From Bradysia coprophila (taxonomy: Eukaryota > Arthropoda > Insecta > Diptera > Sciaridae), in contig NW_023503608.1 in the NCBI RefSeq assembly GCF_014529535.1, positions 12,450,501 through 12,514,500 of the forward strand: 64,000 nt of DNA, given 5' to 3'. The notes beneath the pieces are model-generated. The model worked only from the letters and a program-made list of their open reading frames with translations, was not told the origin of the DNA and did no database searches. Both the position numbers and the translations under genes were made by a program. Shown one piece after another: positions 49,324-60,976 of the stretch; position 1 is the stretch's first letter; every line of letters begins with the position of its first letter.

Positions 49324-49402
49324 GATAAGATCAAGGTAGATATATGGGCCCTTACAATTTACCTTGGATAAGATATCTATATTTGGTGAATTTGATCTTA
49401 TC
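49324..49402. repeat. 79-bp imperfect inverted repeat
   Basis: GATAAGATCAA at the left mirrors TTGATCTTATC at the right, with further pairing of GTAGATAT and ATATCTAT. Confidence 0.5.
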
Positions 49403-50304
49403 TATTACTTTGCAAATCTTTCGGAGAGATTTTTCTGAAAGTGGACTAGGCTCCGTCGGAGCTATTTTTGGCGATGTTTTATATGCCAATATGCTCATAT
49501 AGCCCTTGGCCCCAATAATCGAAAACCGCAGACATTAAATTTTGATATTTGTTTATTAGCTAGTATTGGAGGTAGAGATGAGTGGGCATAGCAAATTTTT
49601 GTGCCCACATGCCCGCTATGCCCATCATTTGAGAAAAAAAACCCCAATGCCCGCAAGTCAAATGCCCATGGGCACTGGCCCAGCCCGCAAACTATGTGTA
49701 CAGAAATTGGCCGAATTGTAAAGTTTTGAACGTTTACTTTAATTTTTTTCACCGTAAAAATTCATTACAAAGGCAAGTCTACTCTTGTTTATATGTAGAA
49801 AGAAAAGATCTCCTAAAGATAGTCCTGTCAACTGTCATCTAGACTTAGAATGATTGCAGCGTCTGCAAAGTTTCGTTCATCAGTTGTTTCTTTCTGCCGG
49901 AAAGCCAAATATTTTCTTGCAGTAATACTCATTACTGGGAAATCTTTCATTTCGCTTTAAAAGAACAATGTACAGTGTACACATTGCACACACTCTTCAC
50001 TCACTGCTCCTACTCCCTACGAAATTTCAGGTGAACTATTAAAAACAATACATTCACAATAGTTAAAATTTGATGTGTCGCTGTAATTGATACTCGTTGA
50101 AAATTCATCGATTTTATTTATGATTTTGTTGACAATTTTGACTATTCCTAACTCTTGTCAGCCCACGAACTTCAAGATTTTGATGGATGTTACATGATTT
50201 TGTGGGTTGACTTCTATAATCTATATTTTTGGGATTATTGACGTCACATTAGGTTGGTTCCTTTAATCGCTTTATATGATCCACCAACACCATCTTTTCA
50301 TCTC

Positions 50305-50456
50305 TATAACTTTCGACTTTCATACTTTTGACCTATAAACTTATGAATTTATAACTTTTACTTTACGGTTGGTTGACTTATAACTTAAGACTTATAAGCC
50401 ACCTGACTTATAACTTATAAATTCGGATTTATAAGTTGACTTATTAGTTATAAGTA
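50305..50456. repeat. palindromic TTATAACTT / ACTTATAA array
   Basis: About ten variants of CTTATAA, TTATAAC and ATAAGTT occur in 150 bases, in both orientations, so the tract can fold on itself in several registers. Confidence 0.6.
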
Positions 50457-50551
50457 GTTTGCGCAAAACTGTCTATTAGTGAGTTTGCGCAACTTGACAC
50501 ATCTCACTTATAAGTCATACGCCCATATATAACACATGTAAACGGTTGCTA

Positions 50552-50655
50552 GGAATCTCGCGCCGCGTCATTCACAATAATTCTCATTTTGACACATTTT
50601 GTGTATGGAAGATGTCACTTTGTGAATCATTGTGAATGACGCGGCGCGAGATTCC
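50552..50655. repeat. 104-bp hairpin with perfect 27-bp GC-rich arms
   Basis: The 27 bases at 50552-50578 (GGAATCTCGCGCCGCGTCAT...) are exactly complementary to 50629-50655. An inner AAGTGACATC-like spacer separates the arms. The arms are the most GC-rich sequence in this part of the window. It resembles a young MITE, since the arms have not diverged. Confidence 0.8.
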
Positions 50656-51568
50656 TTAACACCAGTTTGATGTGTTGTTCGGAATGTGAATTTTTTGTTA
50701 GCCAGATTATAAAATAGCATATGTCACACGGGCTAAAAAGGGTTCGTCCGTATCGAATTCCCGATAATGTTGTATTTTGTGCCGCACAAAATAAGAGATG
50801 ACCAGTAAAAGATATTTCACATTTTAATTTCGGTACCATCCAGCATAGTGCGTTGTGTATCATAGCGCATTTTGCAATGAGCATACACTACCCAAGTCAC
50901 CTGGGCCAGGTGTTGTCAAATGTCACCTCGGAGGACATAAAACGATTTTAAGAACGGATTCTATCGATTCTAACGCATGAGTTTGACAAAATAATGAATA
51001 CGTTCGAAATAAATCGACCAATTTTGAATTTTGAAGAATCGACCATACCTTGTATGAACATTGGTATTTTGTGATCTGTGCGAACTTCACACAGAACGAC
51101 CGCTCCTACCACTCGAATTCTTCATCTGACATGAACGAGATTTTAACGAAAAATTCACTTTTTATCCACTGGGGCAAATTCGACAATTTCGATTATAGCT
51201 CTTTCTGTCAAAGTACAAGCTGGACATAATTTTAACTTTAATTTGTAAGTAAAAAATCTGTAATCATCGACGGCATAAACTATTGATTTTCGCTTATTTA
51301 ATTGTTGTTATTATTTCAAATTAGTCACCGAACAGTTGGTGTAAGATCTTGAGTGAAATAAATCGGTAATTTACGTGAAATATTTAATTGAAAAAAAAAA
51401 TTTGCCGCTCTGGCGTCTATTTGACGAAAATAAAAAAAATAAGCCGCCAACAAAAAAAAAGAAAATCAATTTTTTAAGACAATAAAATTCAGTGCATTTG
51501 TGATTGAGAATTTGTGTTAATACCAAAATTGGTGCATTTCCAGATCGTCAGAAAATAGAATATTCAAA

Positions 51569-52724
51569 ATGATGGCAGATGAAGACATATCTCTCAATGA
51601 AGACCAAATTTTAGACAACCTAGATGATACCAATGGTGAAATGTTGAACGAGGTAAGAAAACTTTACATTATCAGCGCTTTCGCTATTATTCGATTGTAG
51701 TTTAGTCAGTGTTACTAGTACTTTGATAAAAGTAGATTACGTTACGTGGCAGATAAAATATCGGTCGATGCTCTTCGATCGGATGCGATCTTCGTTTCGG
51801 TGTTTGTTTTTATTTTCTGAAAATTTTCGGAATTTGCCTTATAGGGGCACTGTCAATTAATGTTTGTGACTGTTTGTAAACCGGCATCGAAAACAAAACA
51901 ACAAAATCCGAAGCTTTCGATTATCTCTGCGACGTACCACTTCAGAGAGTGTTCTACCGCTCAGCGTTTGACCTAAATCAATTGCATTTTACAGATTGAT
52001 CCTGAATTGGAAGCCATAAAAGCCAGAGTCAAGGAGATGGAAGAAGAAGCCGAAAAATTGAAACAAATGCAATCCGAGGTAAACAAACAAATGACACTTG
52101 GCTCACCCACCAGCATTGCGCCGATACAATTGTCGGTCGGCGAAAAGAAGGAAATCGATGACAGGTCCATTTATGTCGGCAATGTTGACTACGGAGCAAC
52201 AGCCGAAGAACTAGAAGCCCATTTTCACGGTTGTGGCAGCATGAACCGAGTTACAATTTTATGTAATAAGGTGGACGGACATCCGAAGGGCTTTGCATAC
52301 ATTGAATTTGCGTCCAAGGACTTTGTCGAAACAGCGCTAGCAATGAATGAGACACTATTTCGAGGGAGACAAATTAAGGTAATTTTTTGATGACAGGCTA
52401 GTGTTAGACTAGACATGCACGTAGAATATATTCCCTGAGGAACATTGTTTTTAACACGGCCATTCAATCATTTGTCAGGTAATGGCAAAACGTACAAATC
52501 AACCGGGCTTGTCCACAACAAATCGGTTTCCACGTGGTTTCCGCGGTCGAACAGCTCGGGGTGCAGCTAGGGGTTCATGTTGTCACGGTAGTGCCTTTCG
52601 GGGTACAAGACGTCCAATGTAAGATTTGAATATTTATCCCAATAAAGTGAAATAGAAGCATTTATTTAGTTTTATTTTTAGCCGAGGATATCGTGGTCGC
52701 GCCAATTATTATGCTCCTTATTAG
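51569..52724 (+). CDS. Pabp2: nuclear poly(A)-binding protein 2 (PABPN1 orthologue)
   Basis: Binds nascent poly(A) tails in the nucleus, stimulates poly(A) polymerase and sets tail length. Exons: 51569-51652, 51995-52378, 52479-52618, 52682-52724; 216 aa, near the Drosophila length (224). N-terminal acidic part ([13 protein letters not shown]); coiled-coil [20 protein letters not shown]; one RRM about 85-162 with RNP2 IYVGNV (87-92) and RNP1 KGFAYIEF (126-133); arginine/glycine-rich tail ending [11 protein letters not shown], the conserved C-terminus. Two ATGs stand side by side at 51569 and 51572; the second corresponds to the usual MADED start, so the first residue is uncertain. The last exon is only 43 bases and was found from the conserved tail. 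There is no alanine run, as expected for an insect. Confidence 0.95.
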
Positions 52725-53601
52725 AAAAAAAATACTATGCCCATTGAACACACGCAAAAAAAATTTGTAGAAAAAAATATGCCCCCAATGCGAAAAAAGT
52801 ATTTGAACGTATTTTGTTAAGGTAAGCGGAAGTTGAGTCTTTTTTTTTTGATTTTTTTTTTATTTTTTGAATTTATTTGCCGCATTTGATTCGAAACTTT
52901 TTTTATGAAGATTTTCGATGCAAATATCCAAAATTTTTGGTTGCATGATATTGAGGTGTTAGTAGTTGAATGTTTTATTTATCTTCCGTTCTTTATTTTA
53001 AATTATTATTGAATTCACTCTTGTACATACGATTTGATAGAAATGTGGATGGAAAGATTTTTTTTTTATTTTTTTTTTATTTTTACCGTAGTTGATTGTA
53101 GTGAGTAGAATTTGTATTGTAGATATACATCGGACGAAAAACACATTTTTTTGTTGATTTTTTGTTTAAACTTTACGCTAATTTGTCGGGGGTTGGGGCA
53201 CACCAATTAAAATTACCACTGCAATCACTTTAATTTCGTTGCCATTATAATTTGCGACTATTTTAAACAAGACTACTTATCTTAACAAAATTTGAATCAA
53301 AAAAACAAAATCTTCCGAATCGAAACATTGCATTCGGTTCAATTAGATAGTTAGTTGGTCTGAAGCGTGGTAGAATTCGGCAGTCATAATGACTGGAGTC
53401 ATTTGTCTGTAGATAGCATGGATCGATATGTCAAAACCGTGGCCCTTGATATAATCAAATCAGAGTGCGCAAAGTACTCAATCGTTAAATGCCAGTTTCC
53501 ATTGTACTTTGGTGCATAATTGTGGTGTGATTATGGAATGTTGGAATAACAAGTCAATTTACAGTGAAAGTTGTCTCAACGTCAGTCTGTTCAATCCAAC
53601 T

Positions 53602-53695
53602 TACAACGCATAGAAACCTAGTAGAGCCGAATTTGTGAGAGAAATATTTGAAATTCTCTCACAAATTCGCCTCTCTAAGGTTTTTATGCGTTGTA
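53602..53695. repeat. 94-bp inverted repeat
   Basis: TACAACGCATAGAAACCT pairs with AGGTTTTTATGCGTTGTA, and GCCGAATTTGTGAGAGAA... with TTCTCTCACAAATTCGCC around a short AT loop. Confidence 0.75.
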
Positions 53696-54976
53696 CGGTA
53701 GCAATGAGATTCAATCTGGTAGAGCCTTAATAATATCCTCGTTACCCCGTTCTGGACGGATTAAATTTTATTTTGAAAGTAGGACTCGGAATGGGCCGAC
53801 CATACTAGACCTGAAAATGAATGACTATATAGGGGAATGAGGAGTAATTCCGATTATTTATAAATTTTCTATTTCGGACAGGTTAGGATGAGGGTATTAT
53901 GAGACTCTGATTCCAAGCCTTACATATCTCTATGTTGAGTCAAACTACTTTGATGACTTTTCTTCACAGTCAAAGTAAAATTCTGGCTTTACGAAATTGT
54001 CGTATGTTCGAACATTTGTTCAAAGACAACGTCTGTTTTGAGTCTGTTGAACTCAATTCAAATTTTCATTCATGTCATCGAGTCGAAATTATCGAAACAT
54101 GTTTCACTGTTGTCTGGTTAACGATTTTAGTGATTTCGTCAATTTTTTTTCCATCAATTCCCCACGTTACTGTCAGACCAACAGGTACTGAGGTAGATTC
54201 GTTTTCATCAAGAATTTTCCAACTGACCGAATTTGTTTGGTGTACGTTTACGTGTGTTGTATATCGAAATGTTGGTTGATTGGTTGTTTGTTGTAGAAAT
54301 TGGTTTCGATTTGAATCTTTGGTAAAATTTCTTTTTGATGTAAATCTAAATCTACACCACAGTTCACACACATTTCCAGACCCCACTATGAAATTTTGTT
54401 TTCTTTAAAAGATGTATATTTGAAAAAATTACTGAGTATGTCGAACGCGAACCTCAGAAATGATTGAAGCAACTCATGCTGAAGGTTTCAAGAGGACGAG
54501 GCTGAAGTCCTGAAGTCAAAGAACGATTACCTTACTGTATGATGATTCAAGTAAACCCCTTCCAAGTCATTTTTAATAATTCTTTTTGTCATTACAAAGA
54601 CCTCATTGGTCTTTTTCGAGGTGGTCGACTACTTTTAACTGGGCTTTCAACTACATTCGAGTATTTATTATGACAATTCACTCGTTCTTCTTGAACATTA
54701 ATTCAATTCTCAAAATACGTCGAATTTTCTAGCTAATTGAGACAGGTAACGATATCTCGCTACTATTTCAACATCAAATGTAATCGCTTCGAAGAAAATT
54801 GAAGAAAAAATTTCATCTGCAACTTAGCTTGTCTTGAAGTCCGATATGCTTCTTGGTGTATTTTTATATACCAAGCGTAAGTACATCAGCGTCCCACCCT
54901 TATACATTAATCGAAGTATAGACAAAGTTCTCATTATCAAAGGAAGCAATTATGAGCAATAGACCCCTTGCAAATT

Positions 54977-55312
54977 TACAGCGTATATTAAGGCGAAAGA
55001 AATATTCGTTTTTTGATGATTTCTCTGAAGTAAAATCTTTTTTTGAAAAGGTAAAATCCATGAAAACACGCAAAAATGTATTAATTTGAAAGGAAAAATT
55101 GGTTTGGCGAAGCCTGTGCAGATTTCATAAATTTACACAATCTGCAAAGGTTTCTCCAAGCGGGATAAGTTATCATCCACAAACCAATTTTTCCTTTAAG
55201 AGTAACAGATTTGTGCGTGCTTTAATGGTTTTACTTTTTTCATGAAAAGCTTTTGGCTCAGAGAAATCATAAAAATACTAATATTTCTTTCGTCTGCAAT
55301 GTAGGCTACACA
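54977..55312. repeat. 336-bp long inverted repeat, MITE-like
   Basis: TACAGCGTAT / GTCTGCAATGTA ends, CGAAAGAAATATT / AATATTTCTTTCG, ATGATTTCTCTGA / CAGAGAAATCAT, and GGAAAAATTGGTTTG / CAAACCAATTTTTCC, meeting at an AATCTGCA / TGCAGATT centre. No coding capacity. Confidence 0.75.
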
Positions 55313-56131
55313 ATTGGTACATTGCTCTTAAATGACAAATTGTTCTGTATGCGTACAACTAAATGTGCTGAATGACGTTCCATCGATTCCACGTCCAAGT
55401 TCGCATGTACTTTTAATTTTTACACGTAGCAAAATGAAAAAAAAAAAAAAGAAAACCAAAAACACTTATCCACAATACATCCAAAATTAATTGCATCCCC
55501 ATACGTTAATTTATTTTCGTTACTATTGTTTCAGATTTTATTTGTAAGCAAGCAATTCAAAAAACATTATTTTGCCTTCAACGATCACAAAAAAAATATT
55601 ATGTCGGAATAAGATTGCTGATAAAAAAATTCAATAAAAAAATAATCAACAAAATAATGCGAAAAAAATGAACTTAAAAATAATGAAAAAAAGAAAAACG
55701 AAATGTTAAAACCGCTGTGCGAAAATCTACTTATCAACTCGAATTAATCCAACTTCATTTAAAAACAACACAATAATGTTTTTTGAACCAAGAAAAAAAA
55801 TTTATCCAAAATGCATTTATTTAGCCCGAGAATAAATAAATCCAATAAAAAAAAAATTATTCTGAAAATGAAAGCCAAAAAAAAAGAAATTTTAAAAGAA
55901 GAAGAAAAAAAGAACAGAAAATTCCCGGCTTCACTTAAAAAGGAACAAAAAAAAAGAAAAGAAAAACAGCAAAGACAAAAATATTAAACCGAAAAGATCC
56001 TGGAAAAAATTGAGATCACAAATTGAAAGAGGACAAATCGAAAAAAATGGACATAATAAAATATGGAAAAGAGGATAAACAATAAACAATTACAATTTAC
56101 AAAACAAAAAAAAAATTTAATTATAAAAATT

Positions 56132-56137
56132 AATAAA
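56132..56137 (+). terminator. candidate distal poly(A) signal of Pabp2
   Basis: AATAAA at the end of the A-rich tract, followed within 40 bases by a GT-rich run. It faces the SLC46 poly(A) signal 70 bases further on. Confidence 0.4.
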
Positions 56138-56208
56138 AAAAACTTGTAATACCAATGTCAAATGTTTGTTTCATTTGTTTGTTTTATTTTCATTTTAATT
56201 TTTCTTTC

Positions 56209-56214
56209 TTTATT
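56209..56214 (-). terminator. candidate poly(A) signal of the SLC46 gene
   Basis: Minus-strand AATAAA about 90 bases beyond the stop codon at 56301. Confidence 0.45.
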
Positions 56215-56300
56215 TCATGATGTATAAACTTAATTCACTTTTGCTGTTCAAACTTATCCGAAAAAAATTCCAAAATAACAAAGAAAATTAAGACCAAATC

Positions 56301-59001
56301 TTATTGAGCAACAGTCACATAGCCAACCGGCGGGTGTCGCTTCAGGCATATGAACACAGCGCTGTAAAACATACGAATAGGTTAAGTTCAGTTTACGCAC
56401 AACATTTTACATAAATATTTCTTCGTTCAACCATCCGCAACATCACTTACACCATCAAAACAGCGCAAATCATATACACCCCCGACGAAATCAAATTGAA
56501 GGCACCCGGAAATGTGTTCAACGTATGCGAGTAGACGAAACTGTATAGCGTGGCCGAACCCAGCGGCGAAATGGATTCCATTGAAGTTGTTAGCGAATAA
56601 ATTTTACCAATTTCATTTGCTGTTTTTCGATTTGATTTGAGTTAGAAACTTCGGTTTAAAACAAATTTTCGAAGTAATTGTTCAAGGCCTGTTTTTGTTC
56701 CTATAATTTTCCAAAATTGGTCGAACTACTAAGGCCAAAAACCCTGCCAAAAACACACGAGCGAATTTGCGTTGATGGGATCGCCAATTATGCTACCTAT
56801 GGTGAATACCTGATTAAAATGGAAAGCGAAGCATAACAATTGTTATTGTCGATTCCATCATCTCAAAATTGCTCGTGTGCTTTCGGCCTAATGTCAAATT
56901 CTCAACAAATTTCGGAAAATTTTAGCAAATTTAGAAAACTTATTTTGAAAAAAAAGGCCCTGTTAACGTTATCGTGAGTGTAGAACAAGAATTATACCTG
57001 GTACTGTGTTCGACAAAATTGCTCTGCACATCGGACCTGACATGCCACGGAATATTGCGATTGAAGTTGCTGTTTGTAAGATACAAAAAGAATAAAAGGG
57101 AATTAATGTGAGGGTCAAGTTTTAAAGAAAAAGTTTCACGAAAATGTAATGGAAACTCAAGTAGCTTTTACACAGTCAACTTTTGGCATCTTCAAGTTAC
57201 GAGTGAAAAGGAAGAATGAAAGGTAAGGTAGTTGATTCCACTTACATTACCATTTTGTTGAAAATGGTTAAACTCTAAAATAGTCAGCTGTGCACCAGCA
57301 AAACTGACTTTAAACACAATTAGCGCCTAATACAATTGGCATTTATCGCTCCAATTAAGACCAATTTTCATTGAGCGAATGTTGTTACAATATTGCATCC
57401 TAAACTCAACTCACCCATATACAAATGCCACGGTTGAGAGGCCAAGGCCTTGATAAAATAATCAGCAAAACAGCTCAGGTACGACATTATTGCTAGATTT
57501 GTCTCCGACACTCGCAGTACCTTTATCCCAAAATATTGATGAAAACAAAACGTCGACATTGATGACAAAGCGTGAATCACACTACACTCCGTTTACTCAC
57601 AGTTTTCAAAGTAACAATGTTCTACTTTTCCATTGTTATAGCGTAAACGGAGTGTAGTGCGTTTCGTGCTTAAGTACCTTATTCAGTAGGTACATGCCCA
57701 ACACATTGCCTATGATCATTAAGAGTATGTTGGCAGCATCGAAAAATGTTGACTGTTGTATCGACCAATTGAATTTCTCCCTTACGAACAAGTAGAAGAC
57801 GGTCGATGATCCCTCTGAAAGAATATATTTGTTTAAGCAAGAAAATGAGATAAAGTGCTGAAGAATATGGTGGTGATCGTCAAAACTAACCCAATGCAAA
57901 GATACTCAGCACCAATGATGATAGAGTCATCCAGATGATCGAACGATCTAAATTTTCACGGCTCTTGAAGCACGTCCGGACCATGTCGGTGACAAGGCTC
58001 ACATCGAAAATAGCTTTTAGTTTGGCCTGTAACAGAAACGGTCAGTTACACTTACGTGCGATCGTCTTTAACAACTTACTAGTTTCCCGACAGATTCATC
58101 CTGTTGAATGCTCTCCTCAACGAAAAATATCACGTATAGTACACCTATAAGGGTAGCTAGACCGGAAATACCAAATACTATGGTCGGAGATGTTAATTGT
58201 AAAATGTAACTGCTGGACATAAAGCCAAATAAGAGTCCAACGTAAATTCCAGCTTCTAAATACGACATTCGTGCTGGTCGGTCACTTGGGGTTGTTATAT
58301 CTGTGACATAGCTAAAAATTCCAGTTATTAAGGCACAATTGCCACCGCAGATGGAAATGGGTATGTATGGAAGTAGATAAAACCATGGATTCACAGGTAC
58401 CAAAGTGGAAAGGTAAGATATCACAGTTACTGATGCGTAAATTATGAAGTAGCCTAGTAAGAAAAATGTACGTTTTCAATGTTTCTTGTTACTCAAAGGA
58501 AAAATTCTTTAGCTTTTACCTATAAATGTGGTCATTATAACCGGCTTTCTACCAAATTTATCTGACCACGGTCCGATAAACAAGCTGGCCAAGGCTGGAA
58601 AAAGACTTTCGACTATGGTCTTGGCCATAAAAAATTTGGCTGCATAAGGTTGAACTACACTTTCAATCGCTTCCGTCTCATTTGTCGCATTCGGTGTTCC
58701 CAGTAAAATACATTCAGTCTTATTGAAATGGAAAATTTCTGTGCATGTCTGGTAGATGACTTGGTTTTGAAACACTGTGCCTTTAAGCAGAGACAGCAGA
58801 GTATATTTTCCTAAACGTGTTTTTTCGCAGAAACGAAAATTGTTTACCTGTTACACTCCATGCGAAAAATAGCAAGAGTACAGCTGGTTCCATTATGAGT
58901 AACCTGGTCTTGGCAGGTTGATTTACTACCGACTCGACTGTGTCAGTTCTCGTATCATCTTCATTCGCAGTTGAACGAATCAAGGATTCTTGCGATTCCA
59001 T
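56301..59001 (-). CDS. SLC46-family MFS transporter (proton-coupled folate transporter-like)
   Basis: Membrane transporter of the major facilitator superfamily. The SLC46 family includes the proton-coupled folate transporter; the substrate here cannot be told from sequence. Minus-strand exons: 59001-58848, 58780-58520, 58453-58080, 58026-57891, 57814-57678, 57520-57415, 57069-56998, 56619-56451, 56361-56301, all GT-AG and in frame, 489 aa (family about 450-470). TM1 is about 35-52. The first outer loop has three N-glycosylation sites (NKT 71, NAT 82, NET 85). MFS motif A GPWSDKFGRK is at 121-130. The rest alternates hydrophobic helices (YLLPYIPISICGGNCALITG; AANILLMIIGNVLGMYLL). Exon 7 has FRGMSGPMCRAILSN, exon 8 the EIGKIYSLTTSMESISPL signature seen in SLC46. 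Introns 5 and 7 carry inserted hairpins (57570-57669, 56683-56962). A decayed partial copy lies at 62156-62290. Confidence 0.9.
56683..56962. mobile_element. 280-bp hAT-like inverted-repeat element in SLC46 intron 7
   Basis: Ends CAAGGCCTGTTTTT and AAAAAAAAGGCCCTG resemble the CAGGGCCTACTTTTT ends of the pair at 36.5-37.3 kb. Inner pairs include AAAATTTTCCGAAATTT-type arms and ACACACGAGCGAATTT / AAAATTGCTCGTGTGC. Flanking TAATTGTT and TTAACGTT are only partly alike, so the target duplication, if any, has decayed. Confidence 0.6.
57570..57669. mobile_element. about 90-100-bp hairpin MITE inserted in SLC46 intron 5
   Basis: CACTACACTCCGTTTAC (57580-57596) is exactly complementary to GTAAACGGAGTGTAGTG (57643-57659), with weaker pairing outward. 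The intron is 157 nt here, but only 66 nt in the paralogous fragment at 62206-62271. That fragment lacks this hairpin while sharing the flanking CGACATTGATGA sequence, so insertion is directly visible. Confidence 0.8.
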
Positions 59002-59295
59002 GCTGAGGTTTATTTTGTAAGTAGCATTTTCCTGAAATAGGTGTCAAGTGTACGATGTACAGCATGAGGTGTTTCGAGAATTCGTGCATGAAATGTGACA
59101 TTTTAAATGAGTAGGACTCGCCCTTTCATTAAGCAGATCCAGTGTTCGAGGGTATGGATTGTGCATAGGCACCTAGAGTCATAGTCATTATGAGCGAAAT
59201 TCGAGTAAAAATCATCTCAGGGAATATGTGTGTCACTGCTACAGCACCATGGAGAGAACAAAAAAAGACTAAAATAAATTCCTCTTCGACTTCAG

Positions 59296-59301
59296 TTTAT
59301 T
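59296..59301 (-). terminator. poly(A) signal overlapping the Slu7 stop codon
   Basis: Minus-strand AATAAA spans the last codon and TAA stop (GATAAATAAAC). It would give an almost absent 3' UTR if used; further signals may lie downstream. Confidence 0.35.
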
Positions 59302-60976
59302 TATCCATAAATTGCAACATTGGATCATCATCTCTTCGCCTCTTCATCAAATATGCTTCCACCTCATGTTCCGTGGGTTGTTTAACATCAAACATACTGT
59401 TATATGGTCGCTTTCTTTCATCCATACTCAGCAATTCTGACACTTTCTCCAAGTGTTTCTCTTCTGCGTCCAATGCTTTTTCCAACGAATCTACATCTTT
59501 AGACTTAGACTTCTTCTTCTTCTTTTTATTCTTTTTGTTTTTCTTCTTTTTGGACGATGTCGAAGCCATTTCGCTTGCAGCAGATGAATTGACCTGTTCA
59601 TCGGAACTTTCCTCGTCGGCAGACTGAATCTGAATGTTCGGGATGTGATTGATGCTTTCTGTTTCAATTACTTGATTTTTACCGGATTCCCCGACGCAGT
59701 AGGAGTTTTTGATGAATGAGTGGCAGCATTTGAATCCCCAATTTCCGTTCGTCCAAAACGATCCGAAAACTGTCGTATGGTTGTTGATGAAAACGTCCTC
59801 TTCGTAGATACTACGATTTGTGTGCTTCTCTTGTCCCTTTAACACCTTACCACTTCGTGAATATTCAACGTATTCCTCTGTTTGAGCGAGCAGTAATGAC
59901 TTTGGTGGAGCCTTTAAATGTTCTTCACCGCCGTACTTATCCAAAATTGTGTCTTTCGTTGCTGACTTGAACTCCTCCTTCTTTTTCTCATATTCATGCT
60001 GGAGCATTTCCAGTTTTGTTGGTTCGGCCAGTAAATGTACATCGACGCCTTTACCGTAAGCTTCCCACGCGAATATTTGAGCAACCGAATGCTTTTTCGT
60101 GTCACCAGAAAATCGAACAAAATTTTCACCAGCAAAATCCGAATCGCCGGGTTTTACTTTCGGATTCGGATTGTCTCTCATCGACCGGGTTTTCGGGTCA
60201 TAGTACGCTGAATTCGGATCCAAATTCCGCAGATACTTTGCAGTGTCTTCACGAATACGTAGATTTCGAACTGTAATCCGTTGCTTAGAATCCACTTTCG
60301 TTCCAGGCATGTCGACTTCGTCCACATATTTGTCCTCATCCTCTTCTTCATCCTCATCGGAAAGTTCTGCGTCTGGATTGTTTTTCAGTTTGTCCGCTTT
60401 GATTTGCTGCTTTGCCTCTTCCACTTTCTTATATTCTTCAATGATTTCCTTGTGTGCGGCCGGATCGTAGCCAGCCCAACGATCACGTTTCCCATCGTAA
60501 TCGGACACAATTTTTGGTTGAACGAATTCATCGTAGGCCATCAATGCCCCGGAATATTTAGCGCCAATCTTTCTCGGCCTCTCCATACAATCAACCTTTT
60601 TATGTGTCATTGCGCCACAGTTTTCACAAGATCCTTTGCGAAATTTCGTCACCACCTTGCTTGTATCCACACCGCGCTTGTACCATTCACTAATTGCCGA
60701 AAATTCATCTTTTTCTTCATGTTGTGGCCGTTGATGTTTTAATGTTGGGCCATTGGTTCCATAATACCACGGAGCATTGGAAATGTATTGCGGAATATGG
60801 GGATTTATGTCCTTGCCTTCTTCGTCGACTTCAGCTGGAAACGTACCATTTTTTCGTGCTTCCTCAAGTTCCTTTTGCCTTCGCCAATCTTCACGGGATT
60901 TCTTCTTCGGCTCTTCATCATTGGACGCATCTGTTAGCAGTTGTGATACGGGTATTCGTGGAGCTTGCGATACCAT
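59297..60976 (-). CDS. Slu7: Slu7, pre-mRNA splicing factor (second step)
   Basis: Nuclear factor that helps choose the 3' splice site in the second catalytic step of splicing. A single uninterrupted exon of 559 aa, close to the known size (human 586). The open frame begins 60 bases earlier at 61036, but the methionine at 60976 has A at -3 and G at +4 and gives [14 protein letters not shown], like other insect Slu7 proteins, so I use it. CCHC zinc knuckle [14 protein letters not shown] at 117-130 (C117, C120, H125, C130). Conserved blocks: [104 protein letters not shown] run of lysines ([18 protein letters not shown]) precedes the C-terminus and serves as a likely nuclear signal. It lies 295 bp upstream of the SLC46 gene in the same direction. 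Confidence 0.95.
   Translation of the reverse strand: MVSQAPRIPVSQLLTDASNDEEPKKKSREDWRRQKELEEARKNGTFPAEVDEEGKDINPHIPQYISNAPWYYGTNGPTLKHQRPQHEEKDEFSAISEWYKRGVDTSKVVTKFRKGSCENCGAMTHKKVDCMERPRKIGAKYSGALMAYDEFVQPKIVSDYDGKRDRWAGYDPAAHKEIIEEYKKVEEAKQQIKADKLKNNPDAELSDEDEEEDEDKYVDEVDMPGTKVDSKQRITVRNLRIREDTAKYLRNLDPNSAYYDPKTRSMRDNPNPKVKPGDSDFAGENFVRFSGDTKKHSVAQIFAWEAYGKGVDVHLLAEPTKLEMLQHEYEKKKEEFKSATKDTILDKYGGEEHLKAPPKSLLLAQTEEYVEYSRSGKVLKGQEKHTNRSIYEEDVFINNHTTVFGSFWTNGNWGFKCCHSFIKNSYCVGESGKNQVIETESINHIPNIQIQSADEESSDEQVNSSAASEMASTSSKKKKNKKNKKKKKKSKSKDVDSLEKALDAEEKHLEKVSELLSMDERKRPYNSMFDVKQPTEHEVEAYLMKRRRDDDPMLQFMDK

Larger units (their letters stand above)
49150..51568. other. intergenic region between mRpS17 and Pabp2
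   Basis: Divergent genes on both sides, so promoters are expected near each end. Contains an inverted repeat (49324-49402), a patch of repeated GCCCA/TGGGC words (about 49500-49690), a TTATAACTT-type palindromic array (50305-50456) and a GC-rich hairpin (50552-50655). No gene was recognised; the 85-aa minus ORFs at 49495-49752 and 50627-50884 only read these repeats. Confidence 0.6.
52725..56155 (+). other. Pabp2: Pabp2 3' region: A-rich probable long 3' UTR with two hairpin elements
   Basis: Starts with A/T homopolymer-rich sequence, then ordinary DNA with inverted repeats (53602-53695, 54977-55312), then a very A-rich, C-poor stretch from about 55430 to 56150 ending in AATAAA and a TGTTTGTTTC-type downstream element. 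It is either one 3.4-kb 3' UTR or a short UTR followed by spacer. A minus ORF at 54075-54386 is discussed among the rejected items. Confidence 0.45.

Noticed and set aside
50305..50456. Telomere-like or operator-like reading of the TTATAACTT array
   Set aside because: No constant period and no known dipteran telomere motif; simple palindromic AT words explain it.
54075..54386. 103-aa minus-strand frame (contains NESTSVPVGLTVTWGIDGKK)
   Set aside because: Looks more protein-like than most, but there are no supporting splice partners, no recognised family, and it sits in the Pabp2 3' region; kept as unproven rather than called.
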